Source: an uncultured Opitutales bacterium (GTDB taxonomy: Bacteria; Verrucomicrobiota; Verrucomicrobiia; Opitutales; UBA953). From it: a DNA stretch of 15,812 nucleotides. The notes beneath the pieces are model-generated. The model made no database searches. It was not told the DNA's origin and saw nothing but the letters and a program-made list of their open reading frames with translations. Below are positions 6,967-13,299 of this stretch, one piece after another. The DNA lies in assembly GCA_934675585.1 (NCBI GenBank), contig CAKUQY010000036.1, positions 1 to 15,812 on the forward strand, written 5' to 3'. The position numbers and the translations under genes were made by a program. Within the stretch, counting starts at the first letter, position 1. Every line of letters begins with the position of its first letter.

Positions 6967-8111
6967 TGGCGAATTCAAATTTACACTTGCCGCGCGTTTG
7001 GGCGGAAATCGATTTGGCGGCGTTTGAGCGCAACGTTGGCAAAATTAAAGAGGCGATTCCTGCGGGAATGCGCTACATCGCTGTTGTCAAAGCCGATGCG
7101 TACGGGCACGGCGTGGGCTACATTGTCGAACGCTTGTTGCAATGTGGCGTTGATGCGTTTGCGGTGGCAAATGCGCGCGAAGGCGCGGACGTTCGCTACA
7201 TTGCGCCGCAGGCGGAAATTTATATTTTGGGGCCGTCATTGCCCGAAGAATTTGAAACAATTATCGCCGAAAATCTCGTTCCCGCGATTTCAAATGCGGA
7301 CGAAGTTGAACGCTTTGACGCGATGGCTTTTGCGGCGGGAACGCGTTTGTCCGTCAATTTGAAAATCGATACGGGAATGGGTCGCATGGGCGTTTGGCAC
7401 GCGGAGGCGTTCCCGCTGGCGATGAAAATCGCGTCCCAAAAAAATCTTCATTTTCGCGGTATTTTCACACATTTTTCGTCGGCGGATACGTCGCTTGAAT
7501 TTACAGAATTGCAACGCTTGCGTTTTTTGTCGGTCGTCAATCAATTGCCCGAAAATTTGCGAAAAACGCTTTTGATTCACGCCGATAATTCTGCGGGTTT
7601 GGATTCAATGGTGCGCGACGGCGTTTTTAATGCGATTCGCGCGGGAATCATTCAATACGGCTTAAAACCTGCCGCGGGAACGATTTTTGAAAAAATCGCG
7701 CCCGAGCCCGTGCTTTCGTTTCATTCGCGCATTGGTTTGATAAAAACGCTTCCCGCGAACGTTCCCGTGAGCTACAACCGCACGCACACGCTCGCGCGCG
7801 AAACGCGCATCGGCATTGTTACCGCAGGTTACGGTGACGGAATTCCAACCGCCGCGAGCAATAGGGCGCAGTTTGTCGTGTGCGGCAGGCGCGTTCCCGT
7901 GCTGGGTCGCGTGACGATGGATCAAACGCTCGTCGATTTGACAGACGTTCCCGCGACGCAAGTGGGTGATATTGTAACAATTATTGGCGGGAACGTGTCA
8001 GCGCAGGTTGCGATTGAAGAATTTTGTGGCTGGGGCGATTGCATTTCTTGGGAAGCGCTTGTCTCGATTACAAAACGCGTGCCACGCATTTATCACGGTT
8101 TGCGCGGGTAG
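6966..8111 (+). CDS. alr: Alanine racemase
   Basis: The PLP-dependent enzyme interconverts L- and D-alanine for peptidoglycan precursors. The PLP Schiff-base lysine is Lys42 in AVVKADAYGHG, and the second catalytic base is Tyr270 in SYNRTHT. Conserved blocks IDTGMGRMG (135-142), HADNSAG (205-211), RAGIIQYG (225-232), TAGYGDG (286-292) and TMDQ (317-320) are all intact. The length of 381 fits the family. The start codon overlaps the Nudix stop (TAATG). Seven octamer copies (from 7278 to 7994) are the densest run in any single gene. A GC-rich stem-loop spans the stop codon, and tRNA-Lys follows. Confidence 0.96.
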   Translation: MANSNLHLPRVWAEIDLAAFERNVGKIKEAIPAGMRYIAVVKADAYGHGVGYIVERLLQCGVDAFAVANAREGADVRYIAPQAEIYILGPSLPEEFETIIAENLVPAISNADEVERFDAMAFAAGTRLSVNLKIDTGMGRMGVWHAEAFPLAMKIASQKNLHFRGIFTHFSSADTSLEFTELQRLRFLSVVNQLPENLRKTLLIHADNSAGLDSMVRDGVFNAIRAGIIQYGLKPAAGTIFEKIAPEPVLSFHSRIGLIKTLPANVPVSYNRTHTLARETRIGIVTAGYGDGIPTAASNRAQFVVCGRRVPVLGRVTMDQTLVDLTDVPATQVGDIVTIIGGNVSAQVAIEEFCGWGDCISWEALVSITKRVPRIYHGLRG

Positions 8112-8126
8112 CCGTTCCCGCGCAAA
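8099..8126 (+). other. Stem-loop over the alr stop codon
   Basis: TTTGCGCGGG (8099-8108) pairs perfectly with CCCGCGCAAA (8117-8126) around an 8-nt loop containing the TAG stop. The right arm includes an octamer (8114-8121). The run after it is A-rich rather than T-rich, so it is not a convincing intrinsic terminator on the plus strand. It could still limit read-through or protect the 3' end. Confidence 0.5.
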
Positions 8127-8136
8127 AAGTCTTGCA

Positions 8137-8165
8137 TTGAGCTTTTAAAAATGGCAAAATAGAGA
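8137..8165 (+). promoter_or_regulatory. Probable promoter of tRNA-Lys
   Basis: TTGAGC (8137-8142) and TAGAGA (8160-8165) are 17 bp apart and would start transcription about 6 nt before the tRNA. The hexamers are imperfect (TTGCAT at 8132 is an alternative -35), so this is a suggestion. Confidence 0.35.
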
Positions 8166-8177
8166 ATACATTTTAAT

Positions 8178-8252
<75 letters not shown>

Positions 8253-8260
8253 ATTTTAAC

Positions 8261-8288
8261 AACCTCGCGTTTGCGAGGTTTTTTGTTT
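8261..8288 (+). terminator. Intrinsic terminator of tRNA-Lys
   Basis: AACCTCGC (8261-8268) pairs with GCGAGGTT (8273-8280) around a GTTT loop and is followed by TTTTGTTT. It lies 8 nt after the CCA end and separates the tRNA from truB. Confidence 0.88.
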
Positions 8289-8293
8289 ATACT
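8288..8293 (+). promoter_or_regulatory. -10 box for truB
   Basis: TATACT ends 7 nt before the truB ATG (8301), predicting a start site about one base upstream of the codon. It lies directly after the tRNA terminator, which fits truB needing its own promoter. No clear -35 hexamer is visible. Confidence 0.4.
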
Positions 8294-8300
8294 TGTTGAT

Positions 8301-9032
8301 ATGGACGAACCCAATGGAATTTTATTGATCGACAAATCGCAAGATTGGACAAGCCACGATGTGGTCGCAAAAATGCGCGGATTATTGCATACAAAACGCA
8401 TCGGGCACGCGGGAACGCTCGACCCAATGGCGACGGGATTGCTAATCGTTTTGGTGGGAAAAGCTTGTAAAGCATCGCAATATTTGATGAGCCAGTCAAA
8501 AATTTACACGGGCAAAGTTACGTTCGGCATCGTTACCAATTCGCAAGATGCCGAAGGCGAAATTATGGAACGCAACGACGTTCCCGCAAGTGTAACGCGT
8601 GAAAGCGTTGCCGCCGCAATGCGCGCGATGGAAGGCGACCAATATCAAATTCCACCGATGTTTTCGGCAATCAAAATCAATGGTCAGCCGCTCTATAAAG
8701 CGGCGCGAAAAGGCAAAGAAGTTGAGCGCGAAAAACGTTTTATTCACGTTTCAAAATTTGAATTGACCGACTGGACGGGAACGCCCGAAAAAACAGCGGC
8801 GCGCTTTTGCGTTGAATGCTCAAAAGGCACTTATGTGCGCACGCTTGCAAATGATTTGGGGCGCAAGGTTGGTCCGGGCGGATTTTTGTCAGAGTTGCGT
8901 CGCGTTGCTTCGGGCGATTTTAAAATTGAAGACGCGGTAACAATCGAAGCGCTGCAAGCGATGAGCGATGCCGAACGCGTGGCTTGCTTAAAACCTGTCG
9001 CTAATTACGTTCCCGCTGTGGCATTGATTTAA
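8301..9032 (+). CDS. truB: tRNA pseudouridine-55 synthase TruB
   Basis: TruB converts U55 in the T loop of tRNAs to pseudouridine. Motif RIGHAGTLDPMATGLL contains the catalytic Asp41. Also present are SAIKINGQPLYKAARKG (the family SA.K..G...Y..AR.G block, about residues 112-128) and CSKGTYVRTLANDLG (about 174-188). The 243-residue protein lacks an extended C-terminal PUA domain, as in shorter TruB forms. The ATG at 8301 is preferred: a TTG at 8271 is in frame but lies inside the tRNA terminator hairpin. An octamer (8409-8416) encodes part of the catalytic motif itself (Ala-Gly-Thr). rfaE2 starts 11 bases after the stop. Confidence 0.95.
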   Translation: MDEPNGILLIDKSQDWTSHDVVAKMRGLLHTKRIGHAGTLDPMATGLLIVLVGKACKASQYLMSQSKIYTGKVTFGIVTNSQDAEGEIMERNDVPASVTRESVAAAMRAMEGDQYQIPPMFSAIKINGQPLYKAARKGKEVEREKRFIHVSKFELTDWTGTPEKTAARFCVECSKGTYVRTLANDLGRKVGPGGFLSELRRVASGDFKIEDAVTIEALQAMSDAERVACLKPVANYVPAVALI

Positions 9033-9036
9033 GGAG
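9031..9036 (+). promoter_or_regulatory. Shine-Dalgarno of the rfaE2-type gene
   Basis: AAGGAG lies 7 nt before the ATG at 9044 and overlaps the truB stop codon. It is the only strong Shine-Dalgarno I can find in front of any gene in this window, and it precedes an operon-internal gene. Confidence 0.8.
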
Positions 9037-9043
9037 ATTTTTT

Positions 9044-9553
9044 ATGCTCAATAATAATCCAAAACTTTTTAAAACGCTTGAAGACGCGGTGGCACGTCGT
9101 GAAATTTTGCGGGAACAAGGCAAAAAATTGGTGCTGACGAATGGCTGTTTTGATTTGCTGCATTGCGGACATGTTTATTATTTGCGCGAAGCCGCAAAGC
9201 TTGGCGATGAATTGTGGATTGGCTTGAACGGCGCGGATTCGGTGCGCGCGCTCAAAGGTCCGACGCGTCCCGTGCAAGGAGATTTGGAACGCGCGTTCAC
9301 GTTGGGCGCGCTCGAATTTGTAAGCGGCGTTTTCTTTTTTCACACGCCGCGTTTAGACAAAGAGATTCGCGCGCTCAAGCCCGATGTTTACGCCAAGGCC
9401 GGCGATTACACGCTCGAAACGCTCAATGCTGACGAGCGCGCCGCGTTGCTCGATGTCGGTGCCGAAATTAAATTTTTGCCATTTTTGCCAGGATTTTCAA
9501 CGACCTCGCTCATCGCTAAAATCAACGCTGCCGCAACCGCGGGAACGCTTTAA
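9044..9553 (+). CDS. rfaE2: Heptose-1-phosphate adenylyltransferase-like (RfaE2 type)
   Basis: This 169-residue nucleotidyltransferase matches the stand-alone C-terminal half of HldE. That enzyme activates D-glycero-D-manno-heptose 1-phosphate with ATP to give ADP-heptose for lipopolysaccharide core synthesis. The signature LTNGCFDLLHCGHVYYL (31-47) carries the HxGH motif (40-43). Further blocks are GLNGADSVRALKGPTRPV (about 65-82), the KPDVYAKAGDY segment, and GFSTTSLI near the C-terminus (the STT motif). KAGDY replaces the commoner KGGDY. A related cytidylyltransferase substrate is possible, but the C-terminal STT block favours RfaE2. No kinase half (RfaE1) is adjacent. It is cotranscribed with truB and followed 5 bases later by the TIGR03790 gene. 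Confidence 0.86.
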   Translation: MLNNNPKLFKTLEDAVARREILREQGKKLVLTNGCFDLLHCGHVYYLREAAKLGDELWIGLNGADSVRALKGPTRPVQGDLERAFTLGALEFVSGVFFFHTPRLDKEIRALKPDVYAKAGDYTLETLNADERAALLDVGAEIKFLPFLPGFSTTSLIAKINAAATAGTL

Positions 9554-9558
9554 TTTTT

Positions 9559-11220
9559 ATGAAACGATTTTTTGTTTTTGCACTTTTGTTTTTAAGTTTT
9601 GCGGGAACGCTTTTTGCTGAGCTTGTTCCCTCAAAAATTTATTTGCTGGCAAATAGCGACGACCCTGAATCGCTCACGTTGGCAAATTATTATTGTGAAA
9701 AGCGCGGCGTTCCCGCAGAAAATATTATCGCGTTTAAAATGCCCACGCGCGAAACAATTAATTGGCGCGAATTTGTAAAAATTCACGACCAATTTTTGGC
9801 GCAATTGATCGAAAAAAAAGTGCTGACAAAAGCTATTGTTTCAGGAAAAACCGATAGCGCAGGGCGCGCAGTTTTGCTTTATTCGCCGTTGGCAACCATT
9901 GCCGACGCGGGCTTGGGTCAAAAAGTGGATTGCTTGATTTTGTGCCGTGGCGTGCCATTGCGTATTGCCAACGAAGAAAGTTTGCTCGCTCCCGCCAAGC
10001 TCGACGATAAAGGCGTTCCCGCCAAACGCGCGCCACTCGAAACTACTTGCGCGAGCGTCGATAGCGAAATGGCTTTGGTTGCGACACCACAAGCGCCCGT
10101 TCCCGGTCCAGTAAAAAATCCGTATTTTAAAAACGATGCCGTTCCCGCGATGCAACAATTGGTAATTCGCGTGGCGCGGCTTGACGGCCCAACGCTCGAC
10201 GATGCCAAGCGCATCGTTTCGCGAAGTATCGAAGCCGAACAAATGGGCGGTCCCGCAGGACGCGCCTACGTGGACAAAGGCGGCCCCTACGCGCAAGGCA
10301 ATCGTTGGTTTGAAGAAGTCGCGGGAACGCTTAAAAATTTGGGCTACGATACGACGGTGGATGTGGGCAGCGCAGTTTTGCCACAAACCGCGCGCTATGA
10401 CGCTCCCGCATTTTATTTTGGCTGGTACACGCGTTATGCAAAAGGTTTTGTTGAAGACCCAAGTTTTTATTTTCCTGCGGGAGCGGTGGCGTTTCATTTG
10501 CATAGTTTTTCGGCGACTACTTTGCGCGATCGCAAAGAATGGTGTGCGGCGCTTATTGGTCGCGGGGCGGTGGCAACTTTTGGCAATGTTTACGAGCCGT
10601 TTCTTGATTTGTCGATTTTTCCACACATTGTGATGAGCGAACTCGCCGCGGGAAAACAATTGGGCGAGGCGGCTTTTGCGGGAACGCCAGCGTTGAGCTG
10701 GCAAGGCGTCATCATCGGCGACCCGCTTTATCGTCCATTTTCTGCCGACATTAAATCGCAACTTTATTTGCAACAAATGAAAGCCAAAATTGGCGCGTTC
10801 CCGTCGGCACAATACATTTTTATGCGCACAATCAATTACGCGCGTTCTTGCGGCGATGAGCGCAAAGCTGAGATTGTCGAGCGCGAATTAAAATTATTTG
10901 CGCCAGGTCTCGCAGGAAAATTTTTTGACGCGCAAAAAAATACTGCGGCGGGAACGCGTTCGCAATGGCAAGGTCCAAACATTGTCGCGATGCGTAGCGA
11001 AAATGTAGGACTGCTTTTAGACGTGGCGCGTTGGTTGGCAAATCATCAGCGCGAATACGAAGCCGCAACGATTTACGGCGAAGTCCTTTTACGTTCCCGC
11101 GATGGCATTTTGCCAAAATATCGCAAACAAATTCTCGAAGAAGCGGTTCAATTAGTGCGTGAAAAAAATCTCACGGGAACGCGCATAAACGTTTGGCTCG
11201 ACGAGCTCGAAAAAAAATAG
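9559..11220 (+). CDS. TIGR03790-family secreted protein
   Basis: This 553-residue protein has a signal peptide (hydrophobic residues 4-19, cleavage probably after LFA at 20). The opening VPSKIYLLANSDDPESLTLA and the later segments WYTRYAKGF, VAFHLHSFSATTLRD, GAVATFGNVYEPFL and SWQGVIIGDPLYRPF are characteristic of the TIGR03790 family. The family's function is unknown. Its known property is that it occurs only in species that also carry exosortase, the proposed processing enzyme for PEP-CTERM proteins. That agrees with the two PEP-CTERM genes downstream. The C-terminal ~150 residues are helical and outside the conserved part. Nine exact octamers lie in this gene, several as Ala-Gly-Thr or Val-Pro-Ala, one within the signal peptide (9601-9608). 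No Shine-Dalgarno is seen. Confidence 0.82.
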   Translation: MKRFFVFALLFLSFAGTLFAELVPSKIYLLANSDDPESLTLANYYCEKRGVPAENIIAFKMPTRETINWREFVKIHDQFLAQLIEKKVLTKAIVSGKTDSAGRAVLLYSPLATIADAGLGQKVDCLILCRGVPLRIANEESLLAPAKLDDKGVPAKRAPLETTCASVDSEMALVATPQAPVPGPVKNPYFKNDAVPAMQQLVIRVARLDGPTLDDAKRIVSRSIEAEQMGGPAGRAYVDKGGPYAQGNRWFEEVAGTLKNLGYDTTVDVGSAVLPQTARYDAPAFYFGWYTRYAKGFVEDPSFYFPAGAVAFHLHSFSATTLRDRKEWCAALIGRGAVATFGNVYEPFLDLSIFPHIVMSELAAGKQLGEAAFAGTPALSWQGVIIGDPLYRPFSADIKSQLYLQQMKAKIGAFPSAQYIFMRTINYARSCGDERKAEIVERELKLFAPGLAGKFFDAQKNTAAGTRSQWQGPNIVAMRSENVGLLLDVARWLANHQREYEAATIYGEVLLRSRDGILPKYRKQILEEAVQLVREKNLTGTRINVWLDELEKK

Positions 11221-11246
11221 ATTTCGCGCTTAAAAATTTAATCATT

Positions 11247-11252
11247 TATAAT
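11247..11252 (+). promoter_or_regulatory. -10 box for ubiE/menG
   Basis: A perfect TATAAT ends 6 nt before the ATG at 11259, which puts the expected start site exactly on the A of the start codon. The -35 region (TTTCGC/TTCGCG near 11222) is weak. No Shine-Dalgarno lies between. Confidence 0.5.
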
Positions 11253-11258
11253 TAAACT

Positions 11259-11975
11259 ATGGCAGAAGGAAAACAAGTACAAAAAATGTTTGCAGGCATC
11301 GCCAATCGCTACGATTTGGCAAACTTTTTGCTGAGCGTGGGTGTGTGTCGTTTTTGGGCATTGCGCTTGGTGCGCTTTGTGAGAAAATCAAAACCCGCAA
11401 GCGTCGCCGATCTCGCAACTGGTAGCGGCGACATCGCATTCTTATTGAGAAAAAAATTGCCCGCGCAAACGCAAATTTTTGGTTACGATTTTTGCAAACC
11501 AATGCTCGAAATCGCCGAAGCGCGGCAGGAACGTTATTTGAGCGGCGGGAACGCTAACGCGCCCAAAGTTATTTTTGCAGAAGGCGATTGCATGAAACTT
11601 CCAATCGCCGATAATTCGCTCGACGCGCTCACAATCGCTTACGGCGTGCGCAATTTTGAAAACCGCAAACAAGGGCTCCAAGAAATGCTCCGCGTTTTAA
11701 AGCCCGGCGGGAAAGCGTTTATCCTCGAATTTTCACAACCAACAAAATTGTTCCGCCCATTTTATTACATTTATTTGAAATTATTTTTGCCCATTTTGGC
11801 AAAAGTTATCACTGGCGACAAAAACGCCTACAAATATTTGTGCGAATCAATTTTGGCGTTCCCGCACCGCGATAAATTCTCTGAAGAATTGCGCCAAGCG
11901 GGCTTCACAAACGTCAGCGCCGAACCGTACACATTTTCAATCGTCGCCATTCATTCCGCACAAAAACCGCAATAG
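11259..11975 (+). CDS. ubiE: Demethylmenaquinone methyltransferase (UbiE/MenG)
   Basis: This SAM-dependent C-methyltransferase carries out the last step of menaquinone synthesis (and a step in ubiquinone synthesis where that exists). Family marks are MFAGIANRYDLANFLLS at residues 10-26, SAM motif I VADLATGSGDIA (49-60), the AYGVRN signature (127-132), and RVLKPGGKAFILEFSQP (145-161). The 238-residue length is normal. The C-terminal YTFSIVAIHSAQK ending is also typical. Menaquinone is the likelier product in a Verrucomicrobiota-like organism, which would make menG the better symbol. This cannot be decided from the sequence. The gene stands alone, preceded by its own -10 and followed by the repeat island. 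Confidence 0.93.
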   Translation: MAEGKQVQKMFAGIANRYDLANFLLSVGVCRFWALRLVRFVRKSKPASVADLATGSGDIAFLLRKKLPAQTQIFGYDFCKPMLEIAEARQERYLSGGNANAPKVIFAEGDCMKLPIADNSLDALTIAYGVRNFENRKQGLQEMLRVLKPGGKAFILEFSQPTKLFRPFYYIYLKLFLPILAKVITGDKNAYKYLCESILAFPHRDKFSEELRQAGFTNVSAEPYTFSIVAIHSAQKPQ

Positions 11976-11982
11976 TGCGCGA

Positions 11983-12323
11983 GCGGGAACGCGGGAATGA
12001 AAAACCGTAGGTTTATTAGGAATCAATAGAATTTTTGAGTTGTGCCGAAGGCACTGAAATTGCGGGAACGCGTTTCCGCGATGGCTAACCCCCACAAAAG
12101 CGAGCGAACGCGAGCGTGTGGGGGTAAAACAAAAATAACATCAGTCCCGAAGGGAGTGAACTAAAAAACTTCGCGGGAACGTGGGAACGCGGGTTTTATT
12201 TCTCACGCAGATCCCGCAGATTGCGCAGATTTTATGGGAGGAGCGGCATCTTGCCGCTCCATTTTTGTTATTTTTTCTCGCAAACTCCAAGCGCTGAAAG
12301 CGCGACAGAATACGGGAAACTTC
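11983..12323 (+). repeat. Mini-hairpin repeat unit A
   Basis: The unit starts with GCGGGAACGCGGGAATG and contains, in order: AAACC-GTA-GGTTT (12002-12014), GTGCC-GAA-GGCAC (12042-12054), an imperfect octamer dyad (12062-12079), a long hairpin ACCCCCACA/TGTGGGGGT with a 20-nt loop (12088-12125), TCCC-GAA-GGGA (12145-12155), three CGCAGAT copies at 9-bp spacing (12206-12230), GGAGCGGCA-TCT-TGCCGCTCC (12240-12260) and GCGCT-GAA-AGCGC (12291-12303). Most hairpins have three-base loops, and four of the five triloops are of the GNA type. I recall similar wording in intergenic repeats of other environmental bacteria but could not check it. Confidence 0.85.
12240..12276 (+). terminator. Possible terminator within repeat unit A
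   Basis: A 9-bp perfect GC-rich stem (GGAGCGGCA/TGCCGCTCC, TCT loop) is followed by ATTTTTGTTATTTTTT. In unit B (12571-12606) one stem base is changed to give a G-U pair, and the T tract is kept. Retained pairing suggests selection on a structure. It lies 265 bp after ubiE, so it may end that transcript, or it may simply be part of the repeat. Confidence 0.5.
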
Positions 12324-12670
12324 GCGGGAACGCGGGAATGAAAAACCGTAGGTTTATTAGGAATCAATAGGATTTTTGAGTTGTGCCGAAGGCACTAAAA
12401 TCGCTTGCGATGGCTAACCCCCACAAAAGCTCGCGGGAACGCGAGCGTGTGGGGGTAAAACAAAAGTAAAATCAGCCCCGAAGGGGGTGAACTAAAAAAC
12501 TTCGCGGGAACGTGGGAACGCGGGTTTTATTTCTCGCGCAGATCTCGCAGATTGCGCAAGTTTTTTGGGAGGGGCGGCATCTTGCCGCTCCATTTTTGTT
12601 ATTTTTTCCCGCAAACTCCAAGCGCTGAAAGCGCGACAGAACACGGGAATACGGGAACACGGGAACGTTG
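12324..12670 (+). repeat. Mini-hairpin repeat unit B
   Basis: A near copy of unit A at a distance of exactly 341 bp from start to start, with the same hairpin order. Differences are informative. The octamer dyad of A (12062-12079) is replaced by TCGCTTGCGAT. The loop of the long hairpin has become CTCGCG-GGAA-CGCGAG, creating an octamer at 12433-12440 and an inner stem. The CCC-GAA-GGG hairpin is lengthened to CCCC-GAA-GGGG. The CGCAGAT trio is retained with changes in two copies (12539-12560). Confidence 0.85.
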
Positions 12671-12687
12671 CGCGGTTTTTTTTGAAC

Positions 12688-12722
12688 ACAGATGAAACAG
12701 ATTTTTGACAGATTTCATAGAT
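12688..12722 (+). repeat. ACAGAT short-period repeat
   Basis: ACAGAT occurs at 12688, 12697 and 12708, with ATAGAT at 12717, spaced 9, 11 and 9 bp and each followed by T-rich bases. It separates repeat units B and C and resembles in style the CGCAGAT (period 9) and CACGAAG (period 8) repeats nearby. Confidence 0.75.
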
Positions 12723-12734
12723 TTTTTTGAGTGA

Positions 12735-12944
12735 GCGGGAACGGGAATGGAAAATCCGTAGGTTTAGTAGAAATAAATAGGAACTTGGCTTGTGCCGAAG
12801 GCACTGAAATTGCGGGAACGCGTTCCCGCGATGGCTTAACCCCCACAAAAGCGAGCGGGAACGCGAGCGTGTGGGGGGTAAAACAAAAACAAAATCAGTC
12901 CCGAAGGGAGTGAACTAAAAAAGCTGAGAGTTTGCGGCGGGAAC
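12735..12944 (+). repeat. Mini-hairpin repeat unit C, truncated
   Basis: The unit repeats the first ~200 bp of A and B: a CC-GTA-GG hairpin, GTGCC-GAA-GGCAC (12792-12804), a perfect octamer dyad (12812-12829), the ACCCCCACA/TGTGGGGGG hairpin and TCCC-GAA-GGGA. It lacks the CGCAGAT trio and the GCGGCA hairpin. It is more diverged from A and B than they are from each other, so it is probably an older copy. Confidence 0.8.
12812..12829. repeat. 18-bp perfect octamer dyad in unit C
   Basis: GCGGGAACGCGTTCCCGC is its own reverse complement: two nonamers GCGGGAACG and CGTTCCCGC head to head. The same position in unit A has one mismatch (GCGTTTCCGC), and unit B lacks it. Confidence 0.9.
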
Positions 12945-13033
12945 GGGATTTTTTTCAACTAAGGCAACTATGGGAAAATTTAAGGGGGAACTAAGAATTT
13001 TTGTTGGTGGGCGCGGGAACGGAAAATTTCTCA

Positions 13034-13056
13034 CACGAAGACACGAAGGCACGAAG
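13034..13056 (+). repeat. CACGAAG short-period repeat
   Basis: Three exact CACGAAG copies at 13034, 13042 and 13050, period 8, followed by ATTTTTT. A hairpin GCGTTGC-TAAG-GCAACGC follows at 13068-13085. At 13125-13140 lies an exact 16-nt reverse complement of the hairpin loop in unit A (12100-12115). Confidence 0.8.
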
Positions 13057-13140
13057 ATTTTTTGGGCGCGTTGCTAAGGCAACGCAGACGTGCGGGAGCG
13101 GAAAAAAAGAAATCAAGAGCACCTGCTCGCGTTCGCTCGC

Positions 13141-13299
13141 TAAAGAAAACAAAGAGGTTTTTTGCTTTTTGAATTGAGAAAATAAAAAAATTTAAATTTT
13201 ATGCTTGCGTTTTTTTTTTTTTGAATTTAGAATATTTCAAGTTTGAAAGATGGTCTTCAAACGAAATCTTAAATCTTAAACAAAAAAATTATAAAATAT
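13141..13299 (+). promoter_or_regulatory. AT-rich leader region of the first PEP-CTERM gene
   Basis: The region has a T13 tract (13210-13222), a near-palindrome TTTCAAGTTTGAAA, a doubled ATCTTAA (13266-13279) and TATAAA at 13290-13295, only 4 nt before the ATG. No Shine-Dalgarno is present. The promoter probably lies here, but I cannot fix its -35. The homopolymer is long enough to vary in length between cells. Confidence 0.35.

Larger units (their letters stand above)
11976..13299. other. 1.3-kb repeat island without supported genes
   Basis: No reading frame here shows protein-like composition or any recognisable domain. The region contains two full and one partial ~340-bp repeat units (11983-12323, 12324-12670, 12735-12944), each a string of short hairpins, plus three different families of short-period repeats and twelve exact octamers, eleven of them in the same orientation. 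After 13090 it becomes AT-rich, with a T13 run at 13210-13222. Confidence 0.85.

Noticed and set aside
5943..6978. Long antisense frames under the rlmI and Nudix genes
   Set aside because: Both sense genes have complete catalytic motifs; the antisense frames have none.
7741..7770. Repeated CTTCCCGCGAAC/GTTCCCGTG near-matches counted as exact octamers
   Set aside because: They break the octamer at one base. I kept them only in the core-variant count.
8271..8300. Upstream TTG start for truB
   Set aside because: The extension would be translated from inside the tRNA terminator hairpin. The ATG at 8301 gives the normal TruB N-terminus.
9841..10812. A 323-codon open frame antisense to the TIGR03790 gene
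   Set aside because: It is rich in Arg, His and Phe with no domain, covers a gene with signal peptide and family motifs, and has no promoter of its own. It is a shadow of the sense frame.
12472..12913. Small open frames within the repeat island (both strands)
   Set aside because: They run through hairpins and short-period repeats, have no protein-like composition and are not preserved in frame between units A, B and C.
11983..12944. CRISPR array
   Set aside because: The units are ~340 bp with no short identical repeat separated by unique spacers of constant size, and no cas gene is nearby.
11983..12944. Insertion sequence or transposon
   Set aside because: No transposase, no terminal inverted repeats and no target duplications are visible. 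A REP-like element moved in trans is kept as a hypothesis instead.
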